A stretch of DNA of 64,000 nt from Pomphorhynchus laevis (Eukaryota; Acanthocephala; Palaeacanthocephala; Echinorhynchida; Pomphorhynchidae), in assembly GCA_012934845.2 (NCBI GenBank), contig WNNJ02003404.1, forward strand, positions 25,943-89,942, read 5' to 3'. Made by a program: the position numbers and the translations under genes. Positions within the stretch are counted from its first letter, which is position 1, and every line of letters starts with the position of its first letter. Positions 58,094-64,000 of the stretch are shown here, in pieces. The notes under the pieces were generated by a model, which was given only the letters and a program-made list of their open reading frames with translations, had not been told where the DNA came from and made no database searches.

Positions 58094-60942
58094 TTATTAT
58101 TAAATCGCATGGTTCCTTTCATATAAATATTGTAATATAAAAATAATTACTAAAATGTGCTCTCTAGTAAAAATATTCATATATTGATTTCTACAATTTA
58201 ACGATCATTTACTAAATCTCGAAATGTATAATTATAAAAATACCACGTCAAGTAAACACTGCGCTTTTAAAGGAGAAAAATTAAATGCTAAGCGATAATG
58301 ATATGACGAATAGAATATAAATGAACAATGAATAGTAAATAATTAAACTTACTAAACTTTGTATTCTCAAGCTTGCTTTGAACGCATCGACAACGATATT
58401 GCGCTTTCATCGGCTAATAAATTCAAAAATAAAAATAAAAATGTATATTATTTTTGACAACATAAAATGAATCTTTTTATTTTAATTAAGGAAAGATTAA
58501 AACGGAGTTCTTTATTCGGATTAAATTTTCGAAATACACTCTTACATTATATCCATGAAAAATAATAAACTCCAATATATTAATCAACGTTTAAAAATTG
58601 CTAGTTGATCGATCTCACCGTATCGCAGCATTTTAAACGACTAGATGCGCAACTTTTGTGAAAACAAAAATATAAAGTGCATATTGTCGACGTTCATTAA
58701 ATGAAAAATGCACAAGAACAATGTAGAAAAAATTACAGAGAAAATAAAATAAAAAAAACATAAATAGAATTAAAATAAATAGTAAATATTATTATATATT
58801 ATAATATTGTAATGTATTATATTATAATATAATACTTTTTATTATATAGTGCAAATCAAATAATTAATGAGGCTGCTTTTATGTGAAAATAAAACAAATT
58901 CTTTACATTTGAGAACTAAAAACATATGTACATCTTGTATATTAAATAGATGATGAGCTATACGAGATAAGCTATGAAATAATTGAAATCGTCCTATATA
59001 TAGCAGTTGAGCATGGATGTGTGAAATGAAACAACGGCGAGGATTCTGGATGGAATTTGAAACTTATTCAGTGTTGTTTTCGATCGAAACTGGCTTCAAT
59101 CTATGAATTTCATGCGTCATGTATGATGTGACGTTTTTATCACGTATTTAGCTGATCATCTCTTTAAGAATGATACCATTTTGAGGGCTACTAAGTTGAT
59201 AATTTTGATGCATATTCTAATGACATCATTGAAGCTAAGAATTTATTTCTAAAATAAGCAGATATCCAGAAATATGTATCCCTTCAACTTAAAAAACGAA
59301 GGTGAAAGCAACATAAGCAAAATAAAATTAAAAGCCTATCAAGAGCAATTCGCGTATCTAAGTCATATCAGCTGATAAAGTCAATAAGATAGTAATTTGG
59401 TCAATTATTTATTATATCCAGGAAGATAATAAACAGCTCTCTTCAGAAAGCTATTTTAGCATTGATCTTATCGAATATCAAAACGTTATCAAAAACGTTG
59501 AATATACAATAAGAAGTTGGATTCAATGAGAGAAAGAGTTGCTTAATAAGCTGATTGTGAAAAATCCTAGTTTTTTTTCTATATGTATTTACTTCCTAAG
59601 ATACAGAAAGAAACGAGAACATGTCCAGGGCTATAGTTGTAAGAAATTGCATACGAGAAGCTTTCGAGTTTTATTTATCATGAATTATATCCGGTACTTA
59701 ATACACGTACATACATTTTGAAAATGAATGTTCTGCAAATATCTACATCTAGGGCATCATTATCCACAACTAGGGTAATGTAACATACATCATATTAAAA
59801 AGACAAATATTTATTTACTTATCTAGCCACTATTGCTGTCAATACCTAACTATACTGATGATGTAAACGAATGTTGATCTTTCCGATAATTGGCAATCGA
59901 CATTCGATAAAAAATTAAAATAAACACAAATATATTTAAAAAATTTCAAATATGCTGTGTTCCTATTTAGAAAAAAAATACTGACGCGTGAGATGATGTC
60001 GTCACTAATATATTAAATCTTGTTTCGCTAAAATAACCATAACGATTTTAGCCTTCTTAAAAGTTACGCTCGAAGAATCAGAAATTAAAGGCTTAAGATT
60101 CCAATTATCTTCATTTTCTTCCATTAGCATTTGGTACGCTTTGATGTGGATATATTCATTTATATGGCGTCGGCACAAAATGTTTTCACTTACATATACC
60201 CTCAATTCCTCGAAATTGATTTTATTTTTTAAAGACATTATGTTGTTGAGCTTTTTGATTGCTTTGATGTAAATATATTTCTAAAAATATCCTTCGATTT
60301 AAATCCTCAGAATTAAAATTAATTAAATAAATTAAAATCTCCTTCGATTTACTTTGTATACACAAGCAAACTTTTATGTATATTCTCGAGTTAGGTTTCT
60401 ACGTGTGGAATTAATACTTTTTTCATTTGCGTTGATGTACGCAAATAAAATCAATTTTTATTGTTTTCCTAAAAATGTTCCTTTTTACAATTTTAATCAT
60501 CAACAAGACGTTTCTTAATATTTGTTGGCTTTTAGTCACGATCACTTTGGACCTGTGACTATATAATACATACTGAATTACCATTACCATTAAAGTCAAT
60601 ATCGGGTTTTATTTCAGATTTATTCATAAAACATTAAAATTTAAAAAAATTAAAAAATTCATACCCTATTTATTAGTTTGCAGTTATTATTTGTAAAATA
60701 AACAACTTTCATTCTGGATAAATTAATAAAATGTCTTCTAGGAGTTGTATAAACTACTGCTTTCACTATCGACGACATTCATGAAATTCAATTTCGCAAA
60801 TTCTGAATATTCCCCCAATTTAATGTACAAATAATTGAGCCGAAGGTCAATTGCTTGAATTTTATCAGTTCTTTGCTTTAAATCTTGATCGATATTATTT
60901 TAAATTATTGAAATAATATAAATTATAATATACATAATATTA
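58094..60942. other. 3' flank of the transporter gene and intergenic DNA
   Basis: AATAAA-like signals near 58412-58440 are candidates for the gene's poly(A) site. A 77-codon minus-strand open frame (60005-60238, MSLKNKINFEELRVYVSE) has no domain I recognise. Otherwise AT-rich and empty. Confidence 0.4.
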
Positions 60943-60984
60943 TTTTTAGTAATCATATAAGCCCGACGCGAAAGAATGACGAAT

Positions 60985-61055
60985 GCCGTTTCGTCATCAC
61001 TATGACTCATCAGTGCCAGTTCCCTCCCACTGCTGGATGCAGAGGAGGACTAGCA
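60985..61055 (-). ncRNA. Hammerhead ribozyme core, left arm of palindrome
   Basis: CTGATGA (61013-61007), stem II GTCAT/ATGAC and GAAA (60992-60989) are all intact. The stem I strand begins TGCTAG at 61055 and no GCCGUC precedes it, so it ends at the predicted cleavage point like array unit 1. Confidence 0.75.
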
Positions 61056-61056
61056 A

Positions 61057-61125
61057 AGTCCTCCTCTGCATCCAGCAGTGGGAGGGAACTGGCACTGATG
61101 AGTCATAGTGATGACGAAACGGCAT
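61057..61125 (+). ncRNA. Hammerhead ribozyme core, right arm of palindrome
   Basis: CTGATGA (61095-61101), stem II (61102-61115) and GAAA (61116-61119) intact. The 5' strand lacks both GCCGUC and the first bases of stem I, so it cannot cleave alone in the type III fold. Confidence 0.7.
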
Positions 61126-61200
61126 TCGTCATTCTTTCGCGTCGGGCTTATATGATTACTAAAAAATTCACGCGGAATGGTATCATCATTTGATAATATT

Positions 61201-61949
61201 ATTTATAAATAATATAAATAATAATATGGTAGCGGCATATCTGTTATCTCCTGGGCATATTACAATCCTAAATTTTTATATAAATATGAATGTATCGATT
61301 TATCCATTATACATGCATCTTACAATTTTCTCGATCATACCTATAACCCACCGGTCTTCCTTTAAGCGTCACCTGTTGTATTTGAGTTTTCCTAATAAAT
61401 TCATAAATAAAATAATGGGTTAATAGCGATACCGAGCTTGCACTCATCTATCTGTACAATTATTTCTGGACATCAATTTCAAAGTTTATACCCGGGCATT
61501 TAAACCAACTGTACATACCTAAATTGGCATTATTTAACTAATATGTTACTAATTTACGTTACACTTTTGCAATATGAAAACCAATCATCAAGAATTGAGG
61601 AAAATACTGGTTGTAGATAGCCCAATGAGGACTCATTTACGTTGTACGAATGAGCTTATAATTTATCATCCATAAATAAGATGAATCTATTTAGATGAAA
61701 TACATATGCAATATCCAGTATTTTTAAAAGATTTAAATAAACATCTAACGTGTTGATTATCCATGCAACCCTGCACTAAAGGATTAAATAGCATGATAAT
61801 GATGCAAGTGTTACTCAAAGATGCTTTCCATGAACAAATTAATACAAGGAAAAAATGTATTTTTTTAACGTTTTAAACATTTTATGTTTTATAGATTAGT
61901 GTTTATCTACTTTGTCTACTTTTATCTACTTTTCATCTACTAATTGCAT
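61201..61949. other. AT-rich spacer
   Basis: No gene or repeat recognised. Confidence 0.4.
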
Positions 61950-63112
61950 TGTTCCAATTATCGGGACATCACTCTTCTTAGCCAAACTGGTAAGCTATTT
62001 GCTAGGATTCTTTAATTAAGGATACGGCCTATAGTTGAGGGACAGTTGCAAGATGAACAATGCGGCTTTTGTACAGGTCGTGGAACTAAGGATCAGCTCT
62101 TTACTCTTTCTACTATCTTTGAATGGTTTTGGGAGTTGGCGCAACCGGTATACATGTGCTTTGTAGATTTGAAGAAGGCGTTCGACCGAGTTTAGCGAGA
62201 GAGGTTGTGGGATGTACTAAAGGAGTATGGAATACTACACTATCTTCGGGTAGCTGTGGCTACTCTGTATGAACAAAGTATGAGTTGTGTTCGTGTTTTA
62301 AGTAAGAAGTCTGAATCATTTCAAGTAGGCGTTGGGCTTCATCAGGGTTGCCATTTGTCTCCACTTTTGTTCCTTGTTTGCAAGGACAAAATTTCGAGAC
62401 GGGCTGCGCTGACGGATGTCGGTCTTCAGTTCGGTTCCACCAGGATACCTTCTCTGCTTTTGGAGATGATGTTGTCTCGTTGGTTTCTTGTCCTGAGGAC
62501 TTACAATGCCTACCAGATCGATATACGATGGAATGCCAAGCTGCAGAGATGTTGATTAACACCTCCAAGACTGTCTCTATGTGTTCGTCTCGGATTCAGG
62601 TTTCAATGTCAATCCGGATTGGCGAAAAGGTTCTTCGTGATATAGATGATTTTAAGCATCTTGGGGTATTGTTATCGGGGGACGGCAGGAACATCAGGGA
62701 GATTGATAACGGATTTGTGCAGCTAACGCAGCAATGCGTTCTTTGTACAGGTCCGTCGTAGTGAAGCGGCAGTTGAGTCTTCGGGCGAAGCTTCCGGTTT
62801 ACCACCCAATATTCGTTTCTATCTTAACATATGGTCATGAGCTTCGGGTTATGACCGAAAAGATAAGATCTCGGATACAGGCGACCGAAATGAGGTTCCT
62901 TCGCGGTGTGGTGAGTCTTAGCCCTAGAGATAAGGTTAGGAATTCGGTCATCCGGGATGGACTCGGAGTAAAATCGCTGCTAATCCACAACAAAGAAAGT
63001 CACTTGAGGTGGCTTGGACACGTCCCGAGGATGTCTAGGGATCGCCTTCCTCGGAGCGTCTTCCAGACCGGACTCTCTGGAAAGACCTCGAAATAGATAT
63101 CGATACCGGTAT
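61950..63112 (+). mobile_element. 5'-truncated LINE, RT and C-terminal region
   Basis: Plus strand: GFCTGRGTKDQLFTLSTIFE (62065-62125), motif A MCFVDLKKAFDRV (62155-62190) then a stop, GVGLHQGCHLSPLLF (motif B, 62330-62375), a frame change to FGDDVVSLVS (motif C, about 62460-62490), DDFKHLGVLLSGDG (62645), YGHELRVMTEKIRSRIQATE (about 62835) and the closing HLRWLGHVPRMSRDRLP. It lacks the endonuclease and has several frame changes, so it is dead. Its family differs from the other LINEs in the window; the wording is like elements common in fish and invertebrates. Confidence 0.82.
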
Positions 63113-64000
63113 CCTAACTCTCGTCAGGATACGTTTAAGTCTATCCAGGTCAGCATTATCTGACCTGGATAGACTTAAACGTAATGTTCACCGTAATGGT
63201 GAACCCCAGGTATTTTACTCGACTTGTGAAGGTAGGGAGTGGTTGATTAGTCAGGATGGAAGATAGAGCTGAGAGTGCTAATCTCTTGAGTTTTTTCTTT
63301 GTCGCAGGGGCGCCATGAAAGACAACCACCTGCGATTTGGAGGAGTTTAAAATAAGATTGGATATGGGTAACTGATCTTTTAATCTTAAAAAGAAACGGC
63401 TGATGTCAGAGATTACATCTTTGCACCTGCGTCCAGAGAACAGGGCTGTGGTATCATCAGCGTATACCACAAGACGTTGTTCGCGTTTAAATATTTTAAA
63501 TAGTTCAATGGAGGCAGCAAGATATAAGATAGGAGAAAGTGGGGAACCTTGAGGCACACCCGTAATAGGGTAGAACTGACGTGCATCAGGGTCGTCTTCA
63601 TAGAAGAATCGCTTGGTGTACAGCAATATTTCCACCCTGTTAACAATTCTCGCAGGCAACCCGAGGGACCTGAGAGAAGAGATAACAAAAGGAATGGAGA
63701 TGCGGTCAAATGCAGCAGAAAAGTCAAGGAAAACAGCCACAGCAAGTTGATGACTATTATCCTGACAAAACTGATGCACTTCACCTACTGCTGAATGAAC
63801 CGAGCGACCTTTGACGAACCCATGAAAACCTGGTGGGATTAAATTACGCCTACTTAAATGGTCGCGGATTTTACGCGCAAGCGCTTTTTCGTAAATGGAG
63901 ATGAGGGAATTTTGAATCGAAATGGGCCGCCGATCTTTGGGACATGCAATAAATTTCCTTTTAGGTAAAAATACCCGCCGGCTAATATTGATGTTAGCAA
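63113..64000 (-). mobile_element. LINE A copy 8, RT region, running off the right edge
   Basis: 63156-63779 is open (207 aa): FLDFSAAFDRISIPFVISSL, GVPQGSPLSPILYLAAS, VVYADDTTALFSG and KYLGFTITVN, with all palm motifs intact. Upstream coding continues past 64000. The 3' part is missing: it stops near 63118 beside the other LINE, and 63131-63182 contains a snap-back inversion. Confidence 0.88.
63131..63182. repeat. Perfect 23-bp snap-back hairpin in LINE A copy 8
   Basis: 63131-63153 (ACGTTTAAGTCTATCCAGGT...) is the exact reverse complement of 63160-63182, with CATTAT between. It replaces the normal LINE A sequence between the CAGGTCAG and GTTCACCGTAA blocks. Confidence 0.9.

Larger units (their letters stand above)
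60943..61200. repeat. Perfect 109-bp palindrome of the ribozyme repeat
   Basis: 60943-61051 is the exact reverse complement of 61057-61165, with a 5-base centre (AGCAA). The right copy continues past the arm into normal family sequence (ATTCACGCGGAATGG, to about 61195), so the left arm is the extra inverted copy. Each arm holds an intact CTGATGA, stem II and GAAA. Confidence 0.92.

Noticed and set aside
60005-60238. 77-codon minus-strand frame (MSLKNKINFEEL...)
   Set aside because: Reads like a soluble protein but has no recognisable family, intron context or partner exons, so I left it uncalled.
61095-61145. Type I hammerhead with a 3-bp stem III (ACG/CGT) at the palindrome
   Set aside because: A GUC lies in register, but stem I would not pair; the type III fold with 9-bp stem I, seen at 57.8 kb, explains the family much better.

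Overview
The window is AT-rich animal nuclear DNA, almost certainly from an invertebrate. The evidence is spliced genes with GT-AG introns, a synaptogyrin (a family found in animals), a 12-helix SLC16-type transporter, and a dense load of non-LTR, Penelope-like, hAT and Tc1-like elements. I cannot name the phylum. Only two host genes are convincing. The 3' end of a synaptogyrin gene (exons 3090-3232 and 4054-4953, plus strand) lies near the left edge, with an unusually long cytoplasmic tail. A complete nine-exon monocarboxylate-transporter-like gene (42614-58093, plus strand, 437 residues) fills much of the right half. All of its splice phases agree. About 14 kb of it is intron, and those introns are full of mobile DNA.

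Layout: 1-790 is a LINE remnant. 788-2300 is a decayed hAT transposase. 3090-4953 is synaptogyrin. 6.7-9.2 kb holds a foldback element and a Penelope-like element (PLE). 9.4-11.3 kb holds old LINE pieces. 12.35-13.0 kb is a repeat carrying a 233-bp insertion that encodes a type I hammerhead ribozyme. 13.2-31.5 kb is a pile of copies of one LINE family (called LINE A here), with one nearly intact copy at 13.2-17.06 kb and a PLE fragment inside another. 31.45-33.26 kb is a different LINE joined to a Tc1-like transposase (33.26-33.9 kb). 34.4-36.6 kb holds a LINE A 5' piece, foldback repeats and an inverted copy of the 12.35-kb repeat. 36.6-42.6 kb is AT-rich with two PLE pieces and several hairpins. 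The transporter gene follows. Then come about 3 kb of empty DNA, a perfect 109-bp palindrome made of ribozyme sequence, another LINE (61.95-63.1 kb) and one more LINE A copy running off the right end.

The most interesting content is a family of about 322-325 bp repeats, each unit carrying a hammerhead self-cleaving ribozyme (core CTGATGA / GAAA / GUC). It occurs as a three-unit head-to-tail array in transporter intron 2, as head-to-head pairs in introns 1 and 8, and as a perfect palindrome downstream. One array end falls exactly on the predicted self-cleavage position, and copies show a compensatory change in stem III. This is what a retrozyme-like element that spreads through self-cleaved RNA should look like. 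PLEs, whose relatives are known to carry hammerhead ribozymes, are in the same window and could have supplied the reverse transcriptase; that link is inference. A second theme is the frequency of short snap-back palindromes, including at breakpoints inside LINE copies. These may reflect a real foldback mechanism or an amplification or assembly artefact.
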